Below are positions 1-6,723 of a stretch of DNA of 8,800 nucleotides, piece by piece. Origin of the DNA: Pseudomonadota bacterium (GTDB lineage Bacteria; Bdellovibrionota_B; Oligoflexia; Oligoflexales; JAPPIL01); contig JAPPIL010000259.1 of assembly GCA_028877195.1 (NCBI GenBank), positions 1 through 8,800 of the forward strand, read 5' to 3'. The translations under genes and the position numbers were made by a program. The first letter of the stretch is position 1. The number at the start of each line of letters is the position of its first letter. The notes below the pieces were generated by a model. The model worked only from the letters and a program-made list of their open reading frames with translations. It ran no database searches and was not told the DNA's origin.

Positions 1-63
1 TTGGCAGACATCGGTTCAGTAGCTACACTATCGCTTGCGCTAACACACACCCTTGGTTTGTCC

Positions 64-161
64 GCAAGACATATGCTGGTATTGATCAGAGTCAGAAAAA
101 CTATTTTGCCATGAGTCATACGAATGGTAAAAAGTTTGTTCTGACTCAAACCAGCATATGT
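64..161. repeat. Long imperfect hairpin, MITE- or REP-like element
   Basis: The outer arms are a perfect 12-bp inverted repeat: ACATATGCTGGT at 69-80 pairs with its complement at 150-161. After an internal loop, GAGTCAGAA at 89-97 pairs with 139-147, AAACT at 98-102 pairs with 133-137, and TTTTGCCAT at 104-112 pairs with 124-132 through one G-T wobble. This gives about 35 paired positions and an 11-base tip loop at 113-123. The sequence is non-coding, and one arm recurs at 397-442, so a dispersed palindromic repeat is more likely than a gene-specific terminator. Imperfect 12-base direct repeats (57-68 and 161-172, 9 of 12 matching) lie at the edges, but part of the left one is shared with the second arm copy, so they are weak evidence of target duplication. 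Confidence 0.65.
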
Positions 162-211
162 TTGTGAACAAGAGGGGGAGAGCACGAGAGGGGGCACTTC
201 AAAACGGAGAG

Positions 212-240
212 AGGACAGGCAAGCTTGCTTGCCATGTTCT
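212..240. other. Compact bulged hairpin
   Basis: GGCAAG at 218-223 pairs with CTTGCC at 228-233 around a CTTG loop. Below a single bulged A at 234, AGGACA at 212-217 pairs with TGTTCT at 235-240 with one G-T wobble. ACGAGAGG at 184-191 can pair with CCTCTCGT at 272-279 and would enclose this hairpin. The nested arrangement could be part of a structured RNA, but no promoter or known RNA family is evident. Confidence 0.4.
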
Positions 241-295
241 ATCGGAGTGCATGAAGTCTGCGAAGCTCACGCCTCTCGTATAAAAAAATAGGCAT

Positions 296-313
296 TACTT
301 ATGCAACAAAGCC
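296..313 (-). mobile_element. Possible IS5/IS903-type terminal repeat, solo remnant
   Basis: Read on the minus strand from 313, the sequence GGCTTTGTTGCATAAGTA matches the IS903 terminal inverted repeat, as I remember it, at 15 of 18 positions. The element body would extend leftward, but 1-295 contains no transposase and no convincing opposite end. The closest candidate, GGTTTGTCCGCAAG at 55-68, is poor, and the flanks show no matching 9-bp target duplication. It may be a remnant or a chance match. Confidence 0.25.
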
Positions 314-341
314 AGGCTTCCCCCTGAAACAAATGAATCAG

Positions 342-363
342 GTGCAGAGGTTTTCCTCTGCAC
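342..363 (-). terminator. Perfect 9-bp stem-loop, likely operon terminator
   Basis: GTGCAGAGG at 342-350 and CCTCTGCAC at 355-363 form a perfect 9-bp stem closed by a TTTT loop (AAAA on the minus strand). It lies about 100 bases downstream of the stop codon of the last gene of the minus-strand operon. The bases after the stem on the minus strand are only moderately T-rich (GATTCATTTGTTT). On the plus strand only TT follows. It is therefore a weak or factor-assisted terminator, or a processing or stabilising hairpin. Confidence 0.4.
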
Positions 364-396
364 TTAACAGTCGCCGATAGGCGCAAGTTGTATAGT

Positions 397-442
397 CGTG
401 AGACATGTGCTGGTATTTATCAGAATCAGGAAAAATTATTTT
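397..442 (+). repeat. Second copy of the hairpin's left arm
   Basis: This segment aligns with 63-107 along its whole length, with 6 mismatches and one inserted G (39 of 46 columns identical). It shares the GACAT, TGCTGGTAT, ATCAGA and TATTTT blocks. No matching inverted arm follows it, so it is a half element. It ends 23 bases beyond the stop codon of the AtuA-family gene and is bracketed by AGTCGCC (369-375) and GGCGACT (461-467). It was probably left by recombination or partial deletion of a dispersed repeat. Confidence 0.6.
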
Positions 443-465
443 CGCTGCGAGCGCTCATAGGGCGA

Positions 466-2274
466 CTAAAGCTCTTCGCATAAAAAACTAGGGACACTTA
501 ACTTCTGCCGTAACAATGCTTGCGCTAAAGTTTTGCCTTGTGCATCAATCCGCAAAGATTTTGTTCCTCCCCCACCTAACACCTTCGTCAAAATAAAATT
601 AAACCCAAGCAAGTTAGGCAACGCATAGCGCCGCACCTCACCACGACAAAAATCTCTGAATAAATATCGCACCCAAGACGCAGTGAGATGCTCATGCAAA
701 TACTGGTATACCTCCGCATTGCGAGCTAATACACCGATATTCGCAGCATCCCCCTTATCACCACTACGGGCAAGGCACAGTGTCTGCAACGCAACGCACC
801 GACTATCCGTTCCTAGTTTTTCACCTGCGCGTTCCTGCCAAACATCATCAACTGTCGCAACCTGATCAAAACTAGACGGTGATGATGATTTAAGATCCAG
901 ATGCACATAATCCACCGTCTGCACCTGCTCTTCACCCCAAACTCGCAGCCGCGGCTGCATAGCCGTCTTGGGCATCAACGCAGGCCAATAGCTAACTATC
1001 TCCTGCACCCGCGGCGCACCACCAACAATCGTTACCCCAGGCGGGCCACTCAAAATCATCGCAGGCACAAGCTTGGCAAACTTCCTCACCAATTCACGGT
1101 CGCTATCCCTCACACTCAAACGCAACATCACCTCATCGCTATGCACACCACTCGCTAATGAGCCATGACAAGCGTTCCAACCAAGATACTCGGTCAGCGT
1201 TTCCGCAAAAGAATAGCGACATCGTTGCCAAAATATCTCGGCAAACTTCTTCGCCTTAATCACCGCATCATCACCGCAAATGACCAGCGCTCCCGTCGCC
1301 TTAAAGCCATCCCGATAACATATAGAGACCTTGTAATCAGCCGTAGCAGGCCGACCAACGACACCACTAACCGCCACGCGATGTTCCCCCGCTTGCCGCA
1401 ACCGCAACTGGGTAAAATCACAGACCACATCAGGCGTAATATAGTCGCTAGGATCACCCATCTCATAAAATAACTGCTCGCGCACCGTATCAACCGTTAT
1501 TGCACCACCTGTATTAGGATGTTTAGTGATAACAAATGTCCCGTCGCTACTCACTTCAGCAATCGGAAAACCCATCGGCGTAAAGCTATCAACCACCCGC
1601 CAATCAGTGAAATTACCGCCCGTAACCTGCGAACCACATTCCAATAAATGCCCAGCGACAATACCACTAGCTAACTTATTCCACTCATCATAACGCCAAC
1701 CAAACGCATGCATCATCGGTGCAAGAGTAATGCCAGTATCGGTAACACGTCCCGTAATAACGATATGCGGCTGTAGCTTCAAAGCTGCGACTACCGCTTG
1801 CGCACCAAAATAAACATTAGCCGCTTCAACCCGTTCCTGCACATCAGCAAAGTCAGTGCCATCTTCCATATTGTCAAAGGAAATTCCTTGTGCTCGCAAA
1901 TCCTTAATCTGCGCTAAAATCTCATCGCCATCAACAATCGCAATCCGCAACGCTACCTGCTGTTCCGCCGCTAACGCCGCAATCGCTTGCGCACAAGCAA
2001 CGGGGTTGACACCGCCAGCATTGGTAATGACACAGATATTATCACGGACAATTTGTCCCAACACAGGCTTCAACATCGTCAAAAAGTCCGTCGCATAACC
2101 CAACTGATGATTACGTCGTCGCTGCTTCTGCATGATGGACATCGTAACTTCTGCTAAAAAATCCATGCTGATGTAGTCAACTGCACCACCCTCAACTTGA
2201 CGCTGTAAAGCTTCAGGGTCATCACCCCAAAAACCACTCGCATTAGCGATACGTATCTTCTTCGGCTTTGGCAT
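466..2274 (-). CDS. AtuA-family protein (DUF1446, acyclic terpene utilization type)
   Basis: This 602-residue protein has the two-part layout of the acyclic terpene utilization AtuA family. A large N-terminal domain (about 6-455) contains RIANASGFWGD near the start, TNAGGVNP at 84-91 and VITGRVTDTG at 172-181. A smaller C-terminal AtuA-like domain (about 495-595) carries ARSGDKGDAANIGV at 502-515 and GGGGTKSLRIDAQGK at 567-581. The family is associated genetically with citronellol/geraniol and branched acyl-CoA breakdown, but its reaction is not securely known. It is probably cytosolic: I see no signal peptide or membrane segment. ATG at 2274 follows the carboxylase stop by 3 bases with only a weak AGG upstream, so translation is probably coupled. 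The last seven residues (SFLCEEL) lie beyond the conserved core and resemble a nearby intergenic stretch. The family call is firm; the substrate is unknown. Confidence 0.93.
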   Translation of the reverse strand: MPKPKKIRIANASGFWGDDPEALQRQVEGGAVDYISMDFLAEVTMSIMQKQRRRNHQLGYATDFLTMLKPVLGQIVRDNICVITNAGGVNPVACAQAIAALAAEQQVALRIAIVDGDEILAQIKDLRAQGISFDNMEDGTDFADVQERVEAANVYFGAQAVVAALKLQPHIVITGRVTDTGITLAPMMHAFGWRYDEWNKLASGIVAGHLLECGSQVTGGNFTDWRVVDSFTPMGFPIAEVSSDGTFVITKHPNTGGAITVDTVREQLFYEMGDPSDYITPDVVCDFTQLRLRQAGEHRVAVSGVVGRPATADYKVSICYRDGFKATGALVICGDDAVIKAKKFAEIFWQRCRYSFAETLTEYLGWNACHGSLASGVHSDEVMLRLSVRDSDRELVRKFAKLVPAMILSGPPGVTIVGGAPRVQEIVSYWPALMPKTAMQPRLRVWGEEQVQTVDYVHLDLKSSSPSSFDQVATVDDVWQERAGEKLGTDSRCVALQTLCLARSGDKGDAANIGVLARNAEVYQYLHEHLTASWVRYLFRDFCRGEVRRYALPNLLGFNFILTKVLGGGGTKSLRIDAQGKTLAQALLRQKLSVPSFLCEEL

Positions 2275-2277
2275 AAA

Positions 2278-3843
2278 CTAAAACCTAAATATCCCAAACT
2301 GCGACGGCATATTACGCAACGCACAGGCAAGACCACGTGCCAACACTGCACGAGTTTGGCGTGGATCAATGATGCCGTCATCCCATAACCGTGCCGTAGC
2401 ATACAGTGCCTTGCTCTCTTCAGCAAATCTCGCAATTATCGGGTCTTTAATCTTGTTTACAGCCGCCGCGGATAGCTCCTCGCCACGCCGCCGCAGCTGT
2501 TCCCGCTTCACCGTTGCTAACACCTCGGCTGCCTGTTCACCTCCCATCACCGCAATCCGAGCATCAGGCCACATGAACAAAAGATTGGGACTGTAGGCAC
2601 GACCACACATACCGTAATTGCCAGCCCCATAACTGTTGCCAACGATAACCGTAAACTTTGGTACGGCGGCATTGGCAACCGCATGCACCATCTTCGCTCC
2701 ATGCTTGGCAATGCCCTCGTGCTCATATTTTTTGCCAACCATATAGCCAACGACATTCTGTAAAAATATCAGCGGCACACGCTCTTGGCAGCAAATACTG
2801 ATAAAATGCGTCGCCTTCAACGCACACTCGGAAAACAAAATTCCATTGTTAGCAATAACACCGACAGAAAAACCCGCAATCTTCGCAAAGCCACAGGCAA
2901 GCGTGCTACTGTATCTTGATTTGAACGGCAAAAACTCTGAAGCATCGACGATACGTGTTATTATCTCGCTAGCATCGCAGCCAGCGTCAAGACCAAGTAG
3001 TTCATCGCTATCATATTCGGGTTCGGGTGCAACTACATCAAGTTGTGGTCGTAGGCGCTTGCTATCATCACCTAATGCCTTGACGATAGAACGCAGCAAG
3101 TATATCGCATGGGCATCGTCTTCAGCAAAATGATCAGCTAAACCACTGATGCGGGTATGGGCATCCGCCCCGCCAAGTTCTTGAGCGCTAACATCTTCGC
3201 CTGTCGCTGCCTTAACTAACGGTGGGCCCGCAAGAAAAATCGTGCCTCTATCGCGCACGATGATTGATTGATCAGACATCGCAGGAATGTATGCACCACC
3301 AGCCGTGCATGACCCGAACACCGCCGCCAATTGGGGGATATGTTCAGCACTCATGCGGGCTTGATTGTAGAAGATCCGACCAAAATGCTCCCGATCAGCG
3401 AACCCTTGTGCCTGCAACGGCAAGAACGCACCGCCTGAATCAACAAGGTATAGGCAAGGCAGTCTATTCTGTTGGGCGACCTCTTGGGCACGCAGATGTT
3501 TCTTAACTGTAATTGGAAAGTAGGTGCCACCCTTGACGCGGTAGTCGTTAGCGATAATCATGCATGGTCGTCCATGCACCAGCCCGATACCAGTGATAAT
3601 GCCGCCTGCGGGCACAGGGAATTCATACAGCTCATGCCCCGCTAACGGCGACAACTCAAGCAGTTCACTGTTGCGGTCAAGCAGAAGTTTTATCCGTTTA
3701 CGCACAGGTAGTTTAGTTTGATGGTCAGGCTTGTTGGTTGGTGCGGACTTGAGTTGGGTGAGTTGTTGGATAAGTTGTGCACGGTGCTGATAGTTTTTTT
3801 GGTATTTATCAGAACCAGTATCAAGTTTGCTGGTAAGTTTCAT
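2278..3843 (-). CDS. Acyl-CoA carboxylase carboxyltransferase (beta) subunit, methylcrotonyl/geranyl-CoA type
   Basis: This 521-residue protein belongs to the biotin-dependent carboxyltransferase family. Such enzymes transfer CO2 from carboxybiotin on a partner alpha subunit to an acyl-CoA. It is collinear with methylcrotonyl-CoA carboxylase beta: DTGSDKYQ near residue 8, GGIITGIG at 80-87, [18 protein letters not shown] at 104-121, DSGGAFLP at 135-142, the N-lobe oxyanion motif [11 protein letters not shown] at 181-191, [11 protein letters not shown] at 206-216, the C-lobe motif [17 protein letters not shown] at 404-420, [10 protein letters not shown] at 433-442, and the terminal FGIFRF. Length is normal and no key motif is missing. 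The likely substrate is 3-methylcrotonyl-CoA (leucine catabolism) or geranyl-CoA; the AtuA neighbour leaves both open. No biotin carboxylase/carrier subunit is encoded in the window. Its ATG directly follows the exonuclease TGA with no good Shine-Dalgarno, which points to translational coupling. Confidence 0.95.
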   Translation of the reverse strand: MKLTSKLDTGSDKYQKNYQHRAQLIQQLTQLKSAPTNKPDHQTKLPVRKRIKLLLDRNSELLELSPLAGHELYEFPVPAGGIITGIGLVHGRPCMIIANDYRVKGGTYFPITVKKHLRAQEVAQQNRLPCLYLVDSGGAFLPLQAQGFADREHFGRIFYNQARMSAEHIPQLAAVFGSCTAGGAYIPAMSDQSIIVRDRGTIFLAGPPLVKAATGEDVSAQELGGADAHTRISGLADHFAEDDAHAIYLLRSIVKALGDDSKRLRPQLDVVAPEPEYDSDELLGLDAGCDASEIITRIVDASEFLPFKSRYSSTLACGFAKIAGFSVGVIANNGILFSECALKATHFISICCQERVPLIFLQNVVGYMVGKKYEHEGIAKHGAKMVHAVANAAVPKFTVIVGNSYGAGNYGMCGRAYSPNLLFMWPDARIAVMGGEQAAEVLATVKREQLRRRGEELSAAAVNKIKDPIIARFAEESKALYATARLWDDGIIDPRQTRAVLARGLACALRNMPSQFGIFRF

Positions 3844-4545
3844 TCAGGGCACACGGAACTCATTAAGTTGACCGATAGACTTAATATCATTTTCTTCCAA
3901 CATATTGAACAAAACCTTGCTCGTAACCTCAACATCACCGATAGACCGATGGCGTTCAACAAAATCAACCTCGTAATGGGCAGCGATGGTATCCAAGTTG
4001 TGGCGCGGCAATTGTCGCAAAAATTTACGTGCCATTTTCACGGTGCAGTAGGTTGGGTAGGAGAGGGAGAAGTTGATTTGTTTACACCCCTCTAATAGAA
4101 ACCCCTTATCAAAGCTCATGTTGTGAGCGACAAGCACCCCTTCCCGTAAAAAACGCAAGAACTTGCGCAAGACTGTATCTAATGGCGGCGCGTCGGCAAG
4201 CATCGGCTCGGTAATACCAGTAATCTTGGTGATGCGTGGTGGTAAACCTTTCGTTGGTCGCACCATTGAGTGAAACGAATCTAAACACTTGCCCGCGTGA
4301 TAGCGCTGTGCCCCGATTTCTATTATTTCGTTGGCTTTGGAACTCAAGCCCGTGGTTTCAAAGTCAAACACCACCCAATGGAGGTCAGAGATGCTAGTGC
4401 TTGGAGCAATTTCATAGCGCTGTTCAACATGAAGCATGAGTTCCTGTTCGCTGCTATCGCTATCTCTACCAGGAAACAGCACCCGATAAAAACCAGAACA
4501 CTTTAGTTTATTCAAAGAATACTCCAATCTTTGTCTGGGCGGCAA
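3844..4545 (-). CDS. DEDDh-family 3'-5' exonuclease (DnaQ-like)
   Basis: This 233-residue protein has a DnaQ/RNase T-type exonuclease domain at about 56-215 with all the expected metal-binding and catalytic positions: D61 and E63 in DFETTG, D146 in HNMSFD, and H199 and D204 in HRSIGD. The H-x4-D spacing marks the DEDDh subclass, which includes proofreading subunits and stand-alone repair or RNA exonucleases. Residues 1-55 are a charged extension with no recognised domain, and no polymerase is attached. The start is TTG at 4545: an in-frame TAG lies three codons upstream, there is no ATG before residue 37, and a purine-rich AGGAGAGAG (4555-4563) precedes it. It begins 30 bases after recD2 and stops exactly where the carboxylase gene starts. 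A role alongside the helicase in DNA repair is inferred from position; the substrate cannot be told. Confidence 0.88.
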   Translation of the reverse strand: MPPRQRLEYSLNKLKCSGFYRVLFPGRDSDSSEQELMLHVEQRYEIAPSTSISDLHWVVFDFETTGLSSKANEIIEIGAQRYHAGKCLDSFHSMVRPTKGLPPRITKITGITEPMLADAPPLDTVLRKFLRFLREGVLVAHNMSFDKGFLLEGCKQINFSLSYPTYCTVKMARKFLRQLPRHNLDTIAAHYEVDFVERHRSIGDVEVTSKVLFNMLEENDIKSIGQLNEFRVP

Positions 4546-4554
4546 ACACCGCTA

Positions 4555-4563
4555 CTCTCTCCT
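4555..4563 (-). promoter_or_regulatory. Ribosome binding site supporting the TTG start of the exonuclease
   Basis: The 30-base gap after the recD2 stop reads on the minus strand as two purine-rich stretches: AGGAG at 4572-4568 and AGGAGAGAG at 4563-4555. The second ends 9 bases before TTG at 4545. It supports independent translation of the exonuclease and the choice of the non-ATG start. Confidence 0.55.
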
Positions 4564-4575
4564 GTATCTCCTACC

Positions 4576-6654
4576 TTAACGCAGCCGCGCTGCCAACCCT
4601 GTCTGGCGACGATAATCATAGTCGCGTCGTGCGCTAGTTTTGAAGACTGTAGTTGAACCGATGGCGATAAATTTTTGTTTAGCTCTCGTGATCGCGGTGT
4701 AGCAGAGATTTTTGTTGAGCATCATCGTTTGCTGTCTAACAAACGGCATGATGACAACAGCAAACTCACTCCCTTGTGATTTATGGACACTTATCGCATA
4801 GGCTAACCGCAACTCGTCTATCTCCCGACCACTATACGTAACTTGCTTGTTGTCTGCGAAAACCACGGTGATGACATCTTTGCGGGCATCTAAAACTTTA
4901 CCTATATCACCATTAAAAACGCCAAGCTCGTAGTTGTTAACCGTTTGAATCACCTTATCACCAACGCTAATCGCCGTGCTGCTGCTAGGCTCCTCAAGAC
5001 GCAGTTTTTTCTGGAGATGAGCCTTGATAACTTTGTTGAGGTTATCAATTCCCAGTTCGCCGCGATAAGTGGGAGCTAGAATTTGCGCTTCAGGGTGTAA
5101 GTCAAGCTGTGCTTTGGTTTTAGAGATAATATCAGCGGGGTCATTACTAGCTAAAAACAAAAAGTCTCTGCCCTGCAGATAGCCTTGTGTGCTGCCGCTA
5201 ACCAATAGATGCGCATTGTGAATTATCTGCGACGCTTGACCTTGACGAAAGATACGCTGTAATTTGATTTGTGGCACTTTACTAGCTAACAAATCACGTA
5301 AGAAATTTCCCGCCCCAACCGCAGGCAATTGATTAACATCCCCAACTAACATCAGGTGCATGCCAACTGGCAAGCTAACGAGCAGGGCAGCGGCAAGACG
5401 CAGATCAAGCATCGACACTTCATCAACGACCAGCAGTTTGAATTCCGAACCGAGCGGATTGTCAACATTACGAGCAAAAGTTTCAGACTGCGGTTGCCAC
5501 TCTAGCAGCCGATGGATAGTCTTTGCTTCTTGACCCGTGAGTTCAGTAAGACGACAGGCAGCCCGACCCGTCGGAGCACAGAGGGAGTATTGCCAGCTCC
5601 GTTGACGCGCAAGTTGTAGTGCATACTCGACTGTGCTGGTTTTGCCTGTGCCAGCCGCACCTGTGAGAATTGAGATACGGTGCAAGAAGGCATTGTGTGC
5701 CGCTTGCCGCTGTTCAGTGCTCAAATGTTGCGGTGCCGCCGCAAAGTCAGTATTGCTGCTGGCATTGATAGGCTGTAGCAAGCGCTTAATAACATGAGCG
5801 GCGTTGGTCTCCGCAACATAGACAGGCTGACGGTAAAGAGTATCACCTCTCTCAATCACCAGTTCTTTAGCGTTAGCTGCCATCTGTAGCGCCGACTGGA
5901 AATTTTCTTGTTGCCCACTGATTTTTAAATTTTCCTCAATCTGGGCGTAAAGTTGTTGCATCGTCAAGAAACAATGCCCACGCTTTTCAGCCGCCCGCAA
6001 AAAGTACATGCAGGCCCCACGAATACGGCGCGCCGAGTTGGGTTCAATGCCTATTTTCAAGCCGATGCGGTCAGCAATCATAAAACCCAAGCCTCGCACA
6101 TGCTGGGTCAAAGCATACGGGTCTTCGTGGACAGCTGCCAACGCTCGCTCGCCATATAATTTGAATATGCGGCTAGCGACATGCGACGGAATACCAAGAC
6201 TGTGCAAAGCTACGATAATCTCCCGTTCTTGCTTGTTTGTTTGCCATTGAGCGATAAGATTGAGTATCGGCTTACGGCTTATTTTTGGAATTCGCAAAAT
6301 TTTTTGCGGCGTTTCATCCAACACCTTTACCGTATCTTCACCAAAAGCCTTGACTATTCTTTCAGCAGTAACCGTGCCGATGCCGTGAAACGCACCACTA
6401 GCAAGATATTTAGTGAGGGCATCAGGGCTAAATGTTGGGCTATGTTGAGCGAAGGCGAAGTGAAATTGTTCGCCGTACTTGCTGTGTTGCTCCCATGCTC
6501 CGAAGAGGTCAAGGGTTTCGCCGACTGCAACGTGCGAAATCATTCCACAAGCGACGAGATCGCGGTCTTGACTGCGGACACGAAGCACGGCCCAATTGTT
6601 CTGTTCATTTTGAAAGACAACCTTTTCGACTTCAACGCTGAGTTTCTCTTCCAT
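4576..6654 (-). CDS. recD2: RecD2-type ATP-dependent DNA helicase (SF1B)
   Basis: This protein of about 692 residues is close to the usual RecD2 length. RecD2 enzymes are 5'-3' superfamily 1B helicases that work without RecB and RecC, in DNA repair and replication-fork processing. Visible parts, numbered from the ATG: an N-terminal OB-like region (about 1-72), helix-hairpin-helix segments (about 85-200), Walker A GAAGTGKT at 332-339, CAPTGRAA at 359-366, Walker B VVDEVSMLD at 409-417, motif III LVGDVNQLPAVG at 436-447, an SH3-like insertion near 560-610, YAISVHKSQGSEF at 619-631 and YTAITRAKQ at 653-661. All helicase motifs look intact. ATG at 6654 is chosen; a TTG two codons upstream is also possible, and neither has a clear Shine-Dalgarno. 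It is the first gene of the four-gene minus-strand block and is divergent from hpf. Confidence 0.95.
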   Translation of the reverse strand: MEEKLSVEVEKVVFQNEQNNWAVLRVRSQDRDLVACGMISHVAVGETLDLFGAWEQHSKYGEQFHFAFAQHSPTFSPDALTKYLASGAFHGIGTVTAERIVKAFGEDTVKVLDETPQKILRIPKISRKPILNLIAQWQTNKQEREIIVALHSLGIPSHVASRIFKLYGERALAAVHEDPYALTQHVRGLGFMIADRIGLKIGIEPNSARRIRGACMYFLRAAEKRGHCFLTMQQLYAQIEENLKISGQQENFQSALQMAANAKELVIERGDTLYRQPVYVAETNAAHVIKRLLQPINASSNTDFAAAPQHLSTEQRQAAHNAFLHRISILTGAAGTGKTSTVEYALQLARQRSWQYSLCAPTGRAACRLTELTGQEAKTIHRLLEWQPQSETFARNVDNPLGSEFKLLVVDEVSMLDLRLAAALLVSLPVGMHLMLVGDVNQLPAVGAGNFLRDLLASKVPQIKLQRIFRQGQASQIIHNAHLLVSGSTQGYLQGRDFLFLASNDPADIISKTKAQLDLHPEAQILAPTYRGELGIDNLNKVIKAHLQKKLRLEEPSSSTAISVGDKVIQTVNNYELGVFNGDIGKVLDARKDVITVVFADNKQVTYSGREIDELRLAYAISVHKSQGSEFAVVIMPFVRQQTMMLNKNLCYTAITRAKQKFIAIGSTTVFKTSARRDYDYRRQTGLAARLR

Positions 6655-6680
6655 TCGCAATACCGAACCAGTTGGGTGTA

Positions 6681-6689
6681 TGCTAAAAT
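6681..6689 (+). promoter_or_regulatory. Extended -10 promoter element for hpf
   Basis: TGCTAAAAT at 6681-6689 fits an extended -10 element (TGnTATAAT with one mismatch). The position 17 bases upstream (TACCGA) is a poor -35, as is usual for extended -10 promoters. Transcription would begin near 6696, about 28 bases before the hpf start. The divergent recD2 promoter must lie in the same short gap or within the first bases of hpf, but I see no good hexamers for it. Confidence 0.4.
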
Positions 6690-6713
6690 AACGAGGTATA
6701 CATTACTTGTTAT

Positions 6714-6719
6714 GGAGAG
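6714..6719 (+). promoter_or_regulatory. Ribosome binding site that decides the hpf start
   Basis: GGAGAG at 6714-6719 lies with its GGAG core 6 bases before GTG at 6724. The in-frame ATG at 6712 overlaps this site and has no purine-rich sequence of its own upstream. The GTG start also gives a protein beginning MQV, like the MQL start of E. coli Hpf. Confidence 0.6.
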
Positions 6720-6723
6720 CATA

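Larger units (their letters stand above)
1..465. other. Gene-free, repeat-rich and structured intergenic region
   Basis: I can support no protein gene in these 465 bases. A plus-strand frame is open from the window edge to a TGA at 112-114, but its last third lies inside a long hairpin, so it is at best the tail of an unseen gene. The region contains a long imperfect inverted repeat (64-161), a diverged copy of one arm (397-442), two AGAGGGGG direct repeats (171-178 and 187-194), a bulged hairpin (212-240), an insertion-sequence-like end (296-313), and a perfect 9-bp stem with a TTTT loop (342-363). AGTCGCC at 369-375 is matched by its reverse complement at 461-467. It lies downstream of the minus-strand operon, so read-through from that operon would transcribe it. 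Confidence 0.7.

Noticed and set aside
1..114. Plus-strand open frame from the window edge to TGA at 112
   Set aside because: Only 37 codons are visible, with no recognisable protein similarity, and the end lies in the left arm of a long hairpin. It could be the tail of an outside gene but cannot be supported.
57..172. Direct repeats TTTGTCCGCAAG and TTTGTGAACAAG as a target-site duplication
   Set aside because: Only 9 of 12 bases match, and part of the left copy is conserved in the second arm at 397-402, so it belongs to the repeat rather than the target.
239..295. 18-codon minus-strand mini-frame (ATG at 295, TAG at 239)
   Set aside because: It is very short, has no convincing ribosome binding site and overlaps the bulged hairpin. 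It is mentioned only for its likeness to the AtuA tail.
1..465. Known structural RNA genes (6S, tmRNA, RNase P, 4.5S)
   Set aside because: None of the conserved cores of these RNAs is present on either strand as far as I can read.
6181..6711. N-terminal extension of the hpf frame
   Set aside because: This part lies antisense to recD2 and has no HPF similarity; the HPF homology begins at about 6724, after a ribosome binding site.
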